A stretch of 64,000 bases of DNA from assembly GCA_029931535.1 (NCBI GenBank), contig JAQPZY010001344.1, positions 1,405,501 through 1,469,500 of the forward strand. The letters are read 5' to 3'. A model generated the notes under the pieces. That model did not search any database. It was not told the origin of the DNA and saw nothing but the letters and a program-made list of their open reading frames with translations. Shown here piece after piece: positions 48,057 to 58,373 of this stretch (within the stretch, counting starts at the first letter, position 1; every line of letters starts with the position of its first letter). This DNA is from Margaritifera margaritifera (lineage: Eukaryota; Mollusca; Bivalvia; Unionida; Margaritiferidae). A program made the translations under genes and the position numbers.

Positions 48057-48569
48057 TTTGGAAAAATTACCACACATATCTTAATCAGTTGATTTAATTG
48101 CACAATGACGAGGTGTGATTGGCAGGCACTTGAGGTTAACGTGTCATGACGTACATGGAACTGGAATATTGGCCATATCCAACTGTATCAAGTCACGCCC
48201 AGAAAGCACATGGTTAATATTATTAGACCAGGTAATCCCTTTTATTGGCTGTTCCTTTTGTAAGGGCAACAAGTTGTATTAGATGCATATAAAAATGATG
48301 ACAACAAAACACAAAATTGTTAGACTTGAAATTTAAACTGTTTTAAATGTGAATGCCCAAGTATGTGTTGGTAAGTCAACTCCAGTGAACTTTAACCTTT
48401 TTAAATTTGTCCTGTACTTTCCAAATGTATTAAGATGTATGGAGAGTCAATGTGCATCAAACAGATTACAGACTGATGCGTGATGACTTAAAGCACTTCT
48501 TTGTTTGATACATATCGACCTATTAATGATGAAATTGAATATTCCTCGAAAGAAAGTTTGCTATTACAA
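48057..48569. other. Unique DNA, nothing recognised
   Basis: About 500 bp without recognised features. Confidence 0.6.
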
Positions 48570-49125
48570 TACGGTTGGACACTGCATGCAATCGCAACTT
48601 CTATTGTAATAAAGCAGACTTTTTTACAATATGCTTTACTAGTGCATGCAATGGTAATCTCAATTGTAATAAAGCAGACTTTTTTTTACAATATGCTTTA
48701 CTATTGCATGCAATGGTAATCTCTATTGTAATAAAGCAGACTTTTTTACAATATGCTTTACTATTGCATGCAATGGTAATCTCTATTGTAATAAAGCAGA
48801 CTTTTTTACAATATGCTTTACTATTGCATGCAATGGTAATCTCTATTGTAATAAAGCAGACTTTTTTTACAATATGCTTTACTATTGCATGCAATGGTAA
48901 CCTCTATTGTAATAAAGCAGACTTTATTACCGTATGCTTTACTATTGCATGCAATGGTAATCTCTATTGTAATAAAGCAGACTTTTTTAAAATATGCTTT
49001 ACTGTTGCATGCAATGGTAATCTCTATTGTAATAAAGCAGACTTTTTTACCGTATGCTTTACTATTGCATGCAAAAGTAAACCGTATTGTAATAATCATT
49101 ACAAATTGCAACTTTATTACAGTAG
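48570..49125. repeat. Minisatellite, 60-bp unit, ~9 copies, each with a 12-bp palindrome
   Basis: ATGCTTTACTATTGCATGCA followed by ATGGTAATCTCTATTGTAAT and AAAGCAGACTTTTTTACAAT is the unit (exact 60-bp spacing 48700-48860; T-run length varies). ATTGCATGCAAT is a perfect palindrome present in most copies. Confidence 0.95.
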
Positions 49126-49409
49126 GGTTTGCTGCAAGATATTTCCACACGTTTTATTATATTCAGCAACATTGTTATCTGAGAGTCATGCGAAGAAGAT
49201 AGAGCACAAATGAATGAATTGTATAGTTAAAATGAGAATATTAATGATAAGAATTTACATCTATAAAATACACGTATATGCATCACAGGACTAGATTGGA
49301 TTCAAATATAAATAGTAATGAATGAAAAGTTTAATATTTATTCATGGAAATAATATAACAGAGGAAATAAAAGGAAACAGAAAAGAAGAATCTTGAAGAA
49401 TAAACTGAT
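49126..49409. other. Unique linker
   Basis: No feature recognised. Confidence 0.6.
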
Positions 49410-50735
49410 ACATGAATGGAGAGATAACTTGCTGGGTTAAAGTAGGCCAATAGATAGACATTAAGAGATAACTTGTTGGGTTAAAGTAGGCCAATAGATA
49501 GACATAAGAGATAACTTGCTGGGTTAAGATAAGCCAATCAATAGACATTAAGAGATGACTTGCTGTGTTAAGATAAGCCATTAGATAGACATTAAGAGAT
49601 AACTTATTGGGTTAAAGTAGGCCAATAGATAGACATTAAGAGATAACTTGCTGGGTAAAGATAAACCAATAGATAGACATTTAGAGATAACTTGTTGGGT
49701 TAAAGTTGGCCAGTAGATAGACATTAAGAGATAACTTGCTGGGTTAAGATAAGCCAATCAATAGACATTAAGAGATGACTTGCTGTGTTAAGATAAGCCA
49801 ATCAATAGACATTAAGAGATGGCTTGCTGGGTTAAAGTAGGCTAATAGATGGACATGAAGAGACAACTTGATGGGTTTAAGTAGGTCAATAAACAGATAT
49901 TAAGAGATAACTTGCTGGGTTAAAGTAGGCCAATAGATAGACATTAAGAGATGACTTGCTGGGTTAAAGTAGGCCAATAAATAGACATAAGAGATAACTT
50001 GCTGGGTTAAGATAAGCCAATCAATAGACATTAAGAGATGAATTGCTGTGTTAAGATAAGCCAATAGATAGACATTAAGAGATAACTTATTGGGTTAAAG
50101 TAGGCCAATAGATAGACATTAAGAGATAACTTGCTGGGTTAAGATAAACCAATAGATAGACATTAAGAGATAACTTGTTGGGTTAAAGTTGGCCAATAGA
50201 TAGACATTAAGAGATAACTTGCTGGGTTAAGATAAGCCAATCAATAGACATTAAGAGATGACTTGCTGTGTTAACATAAGCCAATAAATAGACATTAAGA
50301 GATGACTTGCTGGGTTAAAGTAGGCTAATAGATGGACATGAAGAGACAACTTGCTGGGTTTAAGTAGGTCAATAAACAGATATTAAGAGATAACTTGCTG
50401 GGTTAAAGTAGGCCAATAGATAGACATTAAGAGATGACTTGCTGGGTTAAAGTAGGCCAATAGATAGAGATGAAGAGATGACTTGCTGGGTTAAAGTAGG
50501 CCAATAAACAGATATTAGGAGATAACTTGCTGGGTTAAAGTAGGTCAATAAACAGATATTAAGAGATAACTTGCTGGGTTAAAGTAGGCCAATAGATAGA
50601 CATTAAGAGATAACTTGCAGGGTTAAAGTAGGCCAATAGATAGACATTAAGAGATGACTTGCTGGGTTAAAGTAGGCTAATAGATGGACATGAAGAGATA
50701 ACTTGCTGGGTTAATATAAGCCAATAGATAGATAT
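49410..50735. repeat. Minisatellite, 44-bp unit, ~30 copies, with an 11-unit (483-bp) higher-order repeat
   Basis: AGATAACTTGCTGGGTTAAA followed by GTAGGCCAATAGATAGACAT is the unit. The diagnostic variant GACATAAGAGATAAC occurs at 49501 and 49984, and GGACATGAAGAGACAAC at 49851 and 50334, both 483 bp apart. The variants between them occur in the same order, so an 11-unit block is duplicated. Confidence 0.95.
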
Positions 50736-50937
50736 TAAGAGCGACAGCTAGACAAACAGAAAGACAGGAAGACAAACAAACACAAACATAGACAAAGATA
50801 GACATATATAGATATTAGTATATAGTATCTTTTAAATGTGACTCCCGCCTGTTGGTAGAGTCTTGGACGATTTTACGTAACCAGATTCAAATTTGTAACG
50901 TCTTTAAAAGAAAACTATTTGTATTACAACGATTAGC
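50736..50937. other. Linker with GACA/AGAC-rich repeats
   Basis: Degenerate GACAAACA/GACATA repeats to about 50815, then unique sequence. Confidence 0.7.
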
Positions 50938-51826
50938 TACGAGGTAGATTCACAGGTACTTAGCTATGAGGCAGATTCACAGGTACTTATCTATAAGGTA
51001 GATCCAGGGGTATTTAGCTATGAGTTAGATCCAGGGGTATTTATCTATGAGGTAGATCAAAGAGTATTTATCTATGAGGTGGATCAAAGAGTATTTATCT
51101 ATGAGGTAGATCCAGGGGTATTTATCTATGAGGTAGATCCAGGAGTATTTATCTATGAGGTAGATCCAGGGGTATTTAGCTATGAGTTAGATCCAGGGGT
51201 ATTTATCTATGAGGTAGATCCAGGAGTATTTATCTATGAGATAGATCCAGGAGTATTTATCTATGAGGTAGATCCAGGAGTATTTATCTATGAGGTAGAT
51301 CCAGGGGTATTTATCTATGTGGTAGATCCAGGAGTATTTATCTATGAGGTAGATCCAGGAGTATTTATCTATGAGGTAGATCCAGTGGTATTTAGCTATG
51401 AAGTAGATCCAGGAGTATTTATCTATGAGGTAGATCCAGGAGTATTTATCTATGATGTAGATCCAGGAGTATTTATCTATGAGATAAATCCAGGGGTACT
51501 TAGCTACGAGGCAGATCGACAGGTACTTAGTTATGAGGTAGATCCAGGAGTATTTATCTATGAGTTAGATCCAGGGGTATTTATCTATGAGGTAGATCCA
51601 GTGGTATTTAGCTATGAGGTAGATCCAGGAGTATTTATATATGACTCCGATCGATGCGTATTTAGCTATGAGGCAGATCCAGTGGTATTTAGCTATAAGG
51701 CAGATCCAGTGGTATTTAGCTATGAGGCATATCCACAAGTACTTAGCTATGAGGTAGATCCTGTGGTATTTAGCTATAAGGTAAATCCAGGGGTATTTAT
51801 CTATGAGGGAGATCCAGGGGTATTTG
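50938..51826. repeat. Minisatellite, 27-bp unit, ~33 copies
   Basis: GTAGATCCAGGAGTATTTAT followed by CTATGAG recurs every 27 bp. The 27-bp length keeps one plus frame open for 255 codons (51079-51846) reading a nonapeptide EVDPGVFIY. Changes include GGG/GAG, TTTAGC/TTTATC and CACAAGTACTTAGC. There is no other gene structure. Confidence 0.95.
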
Positions 51827-51856
51827 AAATAGGTGTATTGCAATAAATGTACGTAG

Positions 51857-51860
51857 TAAT
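51857..51860. other. Target-site duplication, left
   Basis: TAAT immediately before the LTR; matches TAAT after the right LTR. Confidence 0.75.
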
Positions 51861-52613
51861 TGTTACGACTCTATGGTCTAAGAAAAAATGTAACAGAAAG
51901 AAAGTGAAACCAACAAATCAAGTAAAAAATCAACAAGCCATTTATTACTAGATAATTAAAATAAAAAATCAAAAAGTCACTTACAGTAATGTGTTTTGAA
52001 ATCCTAATAATCCAATAAGAATGATTGTTCTAATCACAAGTCCTAAATATAGAATGTTCCGAATTCACGGCTGTGTCCTTGAATGTTATGATGTGCTAAT
52101 GGTCTCCAAAGTCCTGATGTACTAGAAATCTTGATGTGCTGATGTCAAAATGAAGTATTCCAAAATCTCTGAATAAGTTCAGTTAAATTCCAAAATCATT
52201 AATTAAAAATCCAAAATCCAAAAGTTTATGAGCACTGTTATAATCCAATGAATATTTAAAATAATTCCTCTCTTAGAATTTGGAATGAATTTTCACAACT
52301 GTAATAGCTCTTTACAAGACTGATGGTAATGTCAAAACTGAATAAATGTCCACCAAACATGGCATATATAAAGATTGGTCACATGACAGAATGTTCTAGA
52401 ATATGAGTCATCTTAATGTAATTTTACTTGTAAACAAAATTCAACCTTGACCTTCAAATTGAGAAAACATATTGATCAAAACAACCTAATTCAAGGACAC
52501 TAGTTAAACATGTTTTTCCTGATAAACATTAAGATTTAAGCAAATATTAAAGTGAAGAAACATTTATAATTTCCTAAAATATTTATAATATTATATAAAC
52601 ATCATACATAACA
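51861..52613 (-). repeat. 3' LTR (753 bp)
   Basis: Identical to 57618-58369 apart from one extra A in the run near 51882-51887. In element sense an AATAAA polyadenylation signal lies at 51941-51946, about 80 bp before the LTR end. A CCAAT followed by TTTATATATG lies near 52363-52378, a plausible U3 core promoter. Confidence 0.97.
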
Positions 52614-52624
52614 CCTCCCCTCAT
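52614..52624 (-). promoter_or_regulatory. Polypurine tract
   Basis: On the minus strand ATGAGGGGAGG abuts the 3' LTR, the expected place for the primer of plus-strand DNA synthesis. The preceding sequence is also rich in A and T. Confidence 0.85.
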
Positions 52625-52752
52625 AAAGAAAAAGAAAGATTTATATAATAAAGCTTTCTTTTTGAATATACATCTAATACTATAATAACCAAAATTACAT
52701 AAGAACATGTTTTATGATACTGGACTTAATTACATCAAGCTGTATTACATTT

Positions 52753-53034
52753 CTAGGCACGTGATAGTGCATCTGCAATTACATTGTCTTTTCCCCTGAT
52801 GTGTTTGATGTCAATGTTATATTCCTGCAATATCAAACTCCATCTCAACAATCTCCGATTTTTATCTTTCATTTTGTTGATGAAAGTAAGGGGATTGTGA
52901 TCACTGTACACAATAATTGGAGAAAGAGCTGAGGTAACATACACTTCAAAATGCTGTAAAGCCAATATCAAAGCCAAACATTCCTTCTCAATTGTGGAAT
53001 ACTTTTTCTGGTGCTTGTTTAGTTTTTTAGAAAA
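52753..53034 (-). pseudogene. C-terminal RNase H part of the polyprotein, cut off by an in-frame TAG
   Basis: Directly downstream of the stop codon at 53035-53037 the same frame continues without a shift for 93 codons to TAG at 52753-52755. It shows typical Ty3/gypsy RNase H C-terminal features: a KYSTIEKECLAL-type helix, the YSDHNPL motif with a catalytic Asp, a LRRW-like RRLLRWSLILQEY segment, and the ending GKDNVIADALSR with its terminal Asp. In an intact element this would be the end of Pol. Here it would be reached only by readthrough or reinitiation. Suppressible stops exist in some retroelements, but normally between gag and pol rather than inside RNase H, so a disabling mutation or sequence error is the simpler reading. 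Confidence 0.9.
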
Positions 53035-56000
53035 CTAACACACAGGGTGATCCACACCACTTTTGTCTTCCTGAATCAATACTCCACCAACCCCTACATC
53101 ACTTGCATCAACAGATAATTTAAATGATTGGCTGAAATTTGGTGCAGAAAGAACTGGTACATTCTTAAGCATGGCCTTTAACTTGTCAAAAGATTCCTGA
53201 CACTTGTCAGACCAATAAAATTTGGCTTTCTTACTCAATAAACTTGTCAAAGGTTCAGCAATTTTGGAAAAATTGGAACAAAATTTCTGATAATATCCAG
53301 CCATACCTAGAAATCGCATCAGTTGCTTTTTACAAATTGGAACTTGAAATTCAGAGATAGCTTTGACCTTAGCTTCTATAGGTTTAACTCGACCTTGTCC
53401 CACAATATGTCCTAAAAATGTGACACAAGCATGGCAAAACTCACTTTTGCTCAAATTAATTGTCAGTTTCGCATCACTGAATCGATCGAAATATTTTCGA
53501 ATGGTTTCCAAATGATCTTCCCAGGTGTTGTTGTAGATAATGACGTCATCGATACAAGCGTCACAATTATCAAGACCAAATGTTATCATGTTCATCAGAC
53601 GTTGAAACGTTGCAGGCGAATTTTTCATTCCAAACGGCATGACTTTATATTGATAAAGTCCATCTGGAGTTGCAAATGTTGAAATTTCTTTTGCCCTTTC
53701 CGTCAGTGGAATTTGCCAGAATCCTTTTAAAAGGTCAAACTTGGTGACATATTCCGCATTTCCAATTTCATCAATGCAATCGTCCATTCTTGGGATTGGA
53801 AATGAATCAGTTTTGGTGACACTGTTGACTTTTCTATAGTCAGTACACATACGGAATGTATTATCTGGCTTGGGAACAAGAATACATGGTGAACTCCAGT
53901 TACTTTTACTTGGTTCTTTGAAATCATTCTCAAGTAGATACTGAACTTCTTTCTTCAGATAGTTCTGTTTGAGAGGATTCATCCTATAAGGATGCTGTTT
54001 CACAGGCGCAGAATCTACAATGTCAACGTCATGATAAATTTTACTTGTTCGTGTTGGAACATCAGGAAACAAGTGCTCATAGTCATGTAATAGCTGTTTT
54101 AGTTCATTTCTTTCCTGTTGTTGTAGATGTGAAAGTTTCTTGTCTAGGTTGTTCAATATTTCTGAATTCCGAAGATTGGTTATACCAGAGTCACTATAGT
54201 CTGATTGTATTCCATCGTTGATATCTTCACTGTGTGGGACAGGTACAACTAAATTAACTGAATAATTAGCTGGGCTATCTCTGTCAAAATATTCCTTTAA
54301 CATATTTATATGACAAAGTTGTTTCTGTTTCCGTCTCCCAGGAGTGTTAATTATATAATTTAAGTCATTTACTTTCTTTTCAACGGTATAAGGACCAACA
54401 AATTTAGCCTGAAGAGGATTTTGAGGTATGGGAAAGAGAGCCAGAACTTTGTCACCAGGTTTAAAACTCCTTTCCTGTGTATTTCTGTCATACCTTAATT
54501 TCATTTTTGACTGAGTAGTGTGAAGATTAGTTCTTGCTACTTCACAGGCCTTTGACAACTTGTATTTGAAATCAGAGACATAATCAAGAAGATTAATCTC
54601 TGAATCTTCATTTGAAAGAAGTTTCTCTTTCAATAATTTCAATGGTCCACGGACAGTATGACCAAAAACTAGTTCAAAGGGACTAAAACCCAACGACTCT
54701 TGAACTGATTTCCTAACAGCAAACAACAACAAATGAACACCCTCATCCCAATCCTTTTCTGTATCAAAGCAATATGATCGAATCATATTCTCCAAAGTTT
54801 GATGAAATCTTTCCAAAGCACCTTGACTTTCAGGGTGATAGGCAGAAGATTTAAACTGTTGGATGCCCAATTCATGCATAACTTGTTGGAAAATTCCAGA
54901 CATAAAATTTGATCCTTGATCTGACTGGACAGATTTGGGAAGGCCAACAAGTGTAAAAAACTTCACCAAAGCTTTCACAATAGTTTTAGTTTTTATATTT
55001 CTCAGAGGAATTGCCTCTGGAAATCTTGTAGATGCACACATAATGGTCAACAAGTATTGGTTGCCTGACTTGGTTTTAGGTAAAGGACCAACACAGTCTA
55101 CTATTATTCTACTAAATGGTTCATCAAATGCAGGAATAGGTTGTAAATGAGCCTTAGGTATCTTCTGATTGGGTTTTCCTACCATTTGACAAGTGTGACA
55201 AGATCTGCAGTATTTAGAAACATCACTTTTTAGTTTCGGCCAATAAAAATGATTCAAGATCTTGTGATAAGTCTTACGGACTCCTAAATGACCAGCCAAA
55301 GGAGTTTCATGGGCTAAATTAAGAATTTCCTGTCGATATGACTTAGGAACAACAATTTGATAGCTCACTGACCACTCGTCACCAGCGGGTACATCAGGTG
55401 GTCTCCATTTCCTCATAAGGACCCCATTTTTCACAAAGTAACACACTGGAACTTGTGTGGCTTCAGTTTCACTAATAGCCCTCTGAAACAAACAAGATAT
55501 CTCGGGATCTTGCTCCTGTTCAACGACAAGGGATTGTCGTTTGTCACCCTGAGTAGGACAAAGAGAATGAGTTGCCAAAAGAGGATCACTGTGATCAATA
55601 CCATTTGATTGATCAATACCTGAGGAAAAAGTGACCTCATCAAAAAACTGACCAATACATGTGTCAGCTAAAGGAATAATATCCTGATCAACATCACTCT
55701 CAAGAGCTCTTTTTGCCATAGCTCTAGTAACTGCACAAGCCGGGTACAAATCAGGGATTTCAGTTTCGACAGGATCAACTTTCTGATCCAAACAAGGCTT
55801 GTCAGTTACAAGTGGATTAACCACAACCTTATCTCCAGCTAGGTCGTTGCCTAGTAATAAATGAACACCCTCTATGGGTAAAGAAGTCACTGCCCCAACA
55901 GTCACAGGTCCAGAAACTAAGTCTGATGCCAAATTTACACAATGAAGAGGAACATTTACAAAGCCGCACTCTACTCCCTGAACAAGAACACTTTCACTTG

Positions 56001-57447
56001 AAGAAGACTCCTTAGACAAAGGCAAAGTACCTGATAATAAAAGACTCTGAGAAGCTCCAGTGTCCCTTAATATTTTAATTGGGATAGGTTTGGCAGAATC
56101 ACCAATAAGTGATATAGAACCTTCTGACATGAATGGTTCATAAGCCTCCAAAATAGAATCAGACTGGGATTTGTTTGACCCAACAAATGTATTGCTTTCA
56201 ATACAAGACCGTGACCTTGACCTCGTAGAAATAAGAGCATTTGGAAAAGCTCTGTCTTTTCTCTGTTGCTTATTTTTCAACTTGAAGCAATCAGAAATAA
56301 CGTGCCCTTTCTTTTTACAATAAGTGCACGTAGGAAGAGATAAGGATTTCTGATCAGTCTTATCAGATATTTGATTCCTAACAGTTGTGCTGTTGTGAAA
56401 TTTGGAAGTACTCGAATGAGATTGAAATGGTTTTTTACCAGAAAACTGCTGAGAGGACGATTTATTACCAAATGAAATTTTGTGAGTCAAGGAATAATCA
56501 TTAGCCATACGAGCAGCATTTTCCAAAGTTTCCACATTCTGCTCGTCAAGAAAGGTTTTAACATCACTATGGATGCACCTCTTGAACTCTTCAATTAATA
56601 CGAGCTGTCGGAGGTTATCATAACCTTGATCAACTTTCTTGGCTGAGCACCACCTATCAAATAGTTGTTCTTTATCCCTTGCAAATTCGACATGAGTTTG
56701 TCCAGTTTCTTTTCTACAATTCCTAAACCTTTGTCGATATGCCTCTGGTACCAACTCATAAGCTTTCAAGATGTACTCCTTAACCACATCATAATCAGTG
56801 TTTTGTTGTGCTGACAGTGAAATGTAGACTTCACGAGCTTTGCCAATAAGTACACTTTGTAATAACAAAGTCCAATGCTCTCTGGGCCATTTCAAGTTTT
56901 CAGCTATTTTCTCGAAATGAAGAAAGTATTTATCTACTTCTTTTTCCTGAAAAGGGGGTACTAACCTAATATATCTAGTAACATCAAAACCTGAACTTGT
57001 GTTTAAAGGAGTGGAGTGTGCTCTGTTTGCCAGTTCTAATTCTCTTAATTTAAATTGCATTTCCCTTTCTTCTCTTTGCATCTGCATCTGGATTTGTATT
57101 TGCCTCTCTTCCTTCTGCATTTGTAGCTGTCTCTCTTCTTTCTCTCTCTCTCTCTGAATCTGAAGCTTTGCCAATTCTAAATCCATCTGGTTCTTTAACT
57201 CTAATTCCCTTAATTTCCTGTCAGAACCAGATACAGGCTTTCTCTTCGAACTTAAAGCACTACTATCAAAATTTCCCTTTCCTACTAAATACTGAATTAA
57301 AATAATCTTTATCTCCTGTTTTGTCAATGATACTTTTGCCTCAGAGAGACTGTATTTTCTGGCAAGCTCGAGCAACTCATCCTTTCTCATGCACTCTAAC
57401 CCCTCCTGGGTAGGTTTTGAAATGAAATTCTGAATATTAGATGCCAT
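53035..57447 (-). CDS. Gag-Pol polyprotein, domain order Gag-PR-IN-RT-RNase H (truncated)
   Basis: A single 1470-codon frame. The start ATG at 57447 has ACAATGG context and lies 170 nt after the 5' LTR. Residues 20-58 are SAP-like, 77-142 a Glu/Gln/Arg-rich coiled coil, and about 165-325 a SCAN-like Gag capsid region. 374-387 is a CCHC knuckle (CX2CX4HX4C). 462-466 is the aspartic protease DTGAS. About 710-755 is the H2C2 zinc region of integrase. D784, D843 and E879 (DX35E) form the integrase core, and about 1015-1053 is a GPY/F-type module (KFVGPY). About 1165-1350 is reverse transcriptase, with LVPKPD, the catalytic Asp of KFDLLKGFWQ (D1238) and CIDD at 1298-1301 where YxDD is expected. 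RNase H begins near 1440 (VDAS, D1447) and stops at residue 1470. Known gypsy elements place integrase after RNase H; here it is before RT, as in Gmr1-type elements. Gag and Pol share one frame with no frameshift. Proteins act in cytoplasmic particles and, for integrase, the nucleus. Confidence 0.95.
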   Translation of the reverse strand: MASNIQNFISKPTQEGLECMRKDELLELARKYSLSEAKVSLTKQEIKIILIQYLVGKGNFDSSALSSKRKPVSGSDRKLRELELKNQMDLELAKLQIQREREKEERQLQMQKEERQIQIQMQMQREEREMQFKLRELELANRAHSTPLNTSSGFDVTRYIRLVPPFQEKEVDKYFLHFEKIAENLKWPREHWTLLLQSVLIGKAREVYISLSAQQNTDYDVVKEYILKAYELVPEAYRQRFRNCRKETGQTHVEFARDKEQLFDRWCSAKKVDQGYDNLRQLVLIEEFKRCIHSDVKTFLDEQNVETLENAARMANDYSLTHKISFGNKSSSQQFSGKKPFQSHSSTSKFHNSTTVRNQISDKTDQKSLSLPTCTYCKKKGHVISDCFKLKNKQQRKDRAFPNALISTRSRSRSCIESNTFVGSNKSQSDSILEAYEPFMSEGSISLIGDSAKPIPIKILRDTGASQSLLLSGTLPLSKESSSSESVLVQGVECGFVNVPLHCVNLASDLVSGPVTVGAVTSLPIEGVHLLLGNDLAGDKVVVNPLVTDKPCLDQKVDPVETEIPDLYPACAVTRAMAKRALESDVDQDIIPLADTCIGQFFDEVTFSSGIDQSNGIDHSDPLLATHSLCPTQGDKRQSLVVEQEQDPEISCLFQRAISETEATQVPVCYFVKNGVLMRKWRPPDVPAGDEWSVSYQIVVPKSYRQEILNLAHETPLAGHLGVRKTYHKILNHFYWPKLKSDVSKYCRSCHTCQMVGKPNQKIPKAHLQPIPAFDEPFSRIIVDCVGPLPKTKSGNQYLLTIMCASTRFPEAIPLRNIKTKTIVKALVKFFTLVGLPKSVQSDQGSNFMSGIFQQVMHELGIQQFKSSAYHPESQGALERFHQTLENMIRSYCFDTEKDWDEGVHLLLFAVRKSVQESLGFSPFELVFGHTVRGPLKLLKEKLLSNEDSEINLLDYVSDFKYKLSKACEVARTNLHTTQSKMKLRYDRNTQERSFKPGDKVLALFPIPQNPLQAKFVGPYTVEKKVNDLNYIINTPGRRKQKQLCHINMLKEYFDRDSPANYSVNLVVPVPHSEDINDGIQSDYSDSGITNLRNSEILNNLDKKLSHLQQQERNELKQLLHDYEHLFPDVPTRTSKIYHDVDIVDSAPVKQHPYRMNPLKQNYLKKEVQYLLENDFKEPSKSNWSSPCILVPKPDNTFRMCTDYRKVNSVTKTDSFPIPRMDDCIDEIGNAEYVTKFDLLKGFWQIPLTERAKEISTFATPDGLYQYKVMPFGMKNSPATFQRLMNMITFGLDNCDACIDDVIIYNNTWEDHLETIRKYFDRFSDAKLTINLSKSEFCHACVTFLGHIVGQGRVKPIEAKVKAISEFQVPICKKQLMRFLGMAGYYQKFCSNFSKIAEPLTSLLSKKAKFYWSDKCQESFDKLKAMLKNVPVLSAPNFSQSFKLSVDASDVGVGGVLIQEDKSGVDHPVC

Positions 57448-57594
57448 TGTAAATGCTTGTTGGTTTCACAGAAAAAACATTTCTCTATTAAAAATCTTTG
57501 CCAAAGACAAAAAAAAAAATTCTCCGAGACAAAATCAATATGAATTTCAAAAATAACTTCAATATCTCTAAAATGCTTTAAAGAAATTCAGATC

Positions 57595-57612
57595 CCAGAA
57601 GACGATCCCCCA
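57595..57612 (-). promoter_or_regulatory. Candidate tRNA primer binding site
   Basis: On the minus strand TGGGGGATCGTCTTCTGG starts five bases after the 5' LTR. It begins with TGG, complementary to the CCA end of a tRNA. I cannot name the tRNA with confidence. Confidence 0.5.
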
Positions 57613-57617
57613 ATTTC

Positions 57618-58369
57618 TGTTACGACTCTATGGTCTAAGAAAAATGTAACAGAAAGAAAGTGAAACCAACAAATCAAGTAAAAAATCAACAAGCCATTTA
57701 TTACTAGATAATTAAAATAAAAAATCAAAAAGTCACTTACAGTAATGTGTTTTGAAATCCTAATAATCCAATAAGAATGATTGTTCTAATCACAAGTCCT
57801 AAATATAGAATGTTCCGAATTCACGGCTGTGTCCTTGAATGTTATGATGTGCTAATGGTCTCCAAAGTCCTGATGTACTAGAAATCTTGATGTGCTGATG
57901 TCAAAATGAAGTATTCCAAAATCTCTGAATAAGTTCAGTTAAATTCCAAAATCATTAATTAAAAATCCAAAATCCAAAAGTTTATGAGCACTGTTATAAT
58001 CCAATGAATATTTAAAATAATTCCTCTCTTAGAATTTGGAATGAATTTTCACAACTGTAATAGCTCTTTACAAGACTGATGGTAATGTCAAAACTGAATA
58101 AATGTCCACCAAACATGGCATATATAAAGATTGGTCACATGACAGAATGTTCTAGAATATGAGTCATCTTAATGTAATTTTACTTGTAAACAAAATTCAA
58201 CCTTGACCTTCAAATTGAGAAAACATATTGATCAAAACAACCTAATTCAAGGACACTAGTTAAACATGTTTTTCCTGATAAACATTAAGATTTAAGCAAA
58301 TATTAAAGTGAAGAAACATTTATAATTTCCTAAAATATTTATAATATTATATAAACATCATACATAACA
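57618..58369 (-). repeat. 5' LTR (752 bp)
   Basis: Direct copy of 51861-52613 with a five-A rather than six-A run after GGTCTAAG. It is the upstream LTR for the minus-strand element and so would carry its promoter. TTTATATATG preceded by CCAAT lies near 58120-58135 in element sense. The AATAAA signal copy is at 57697-57702. Confidence 0.97.
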
Positions 58370-58373
58370 TAAT
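58370..58373. other. Target-site duplication, right
   Basis: TAAT immediately after the LTR, matching 51857-51860. Confidence 0.75.

Larger units (their letters stand above)
51861..58369 (-). mobile_element. Full-length Ty3/gypsy-type LTR retrotransposon with integrase before RT (Gmr1-like)
   Basis: A 6.5-kb element on the minus strand. It is bounded by 752-753-bp direct LTRs that begin TGTTATGTATGATG and end GTCGTAACA in element sense. The 4-bp target duplication TAAT is at 51857-51860 and 58370-58373. In element order it contains the 5' LTR, a candidate primer binding site, one long Gag-Pol frame, a short RNase H remainder after an in-frame stop, a polypurine tract and the 3' LTR. There is no env-like frame. 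The LTRs differ by one A in a run of A, so insertion was recent. It landed 35 bp from the end of the 27-bp minisatellite. Confidence 0.96.

Noticed and set aside
51079..51846. A 255-codon EVDPGVFIY repeat protein
   Set aside because: The 27-bp unit makes the frame. There is no non-repeat N- or C-terminal domain and no promoter.
53431..53682. Plus-strand genes inside the retrotransposon (also 54935-55150)
   Set aside because: They are antisense shadows of the Gag-Pol frame.
51861..58369. An endogenous retrovirus with an envelope gene
   Set aside because: There is no third frame between RNase H and the polypurine tract; only about 130 bp separate them.
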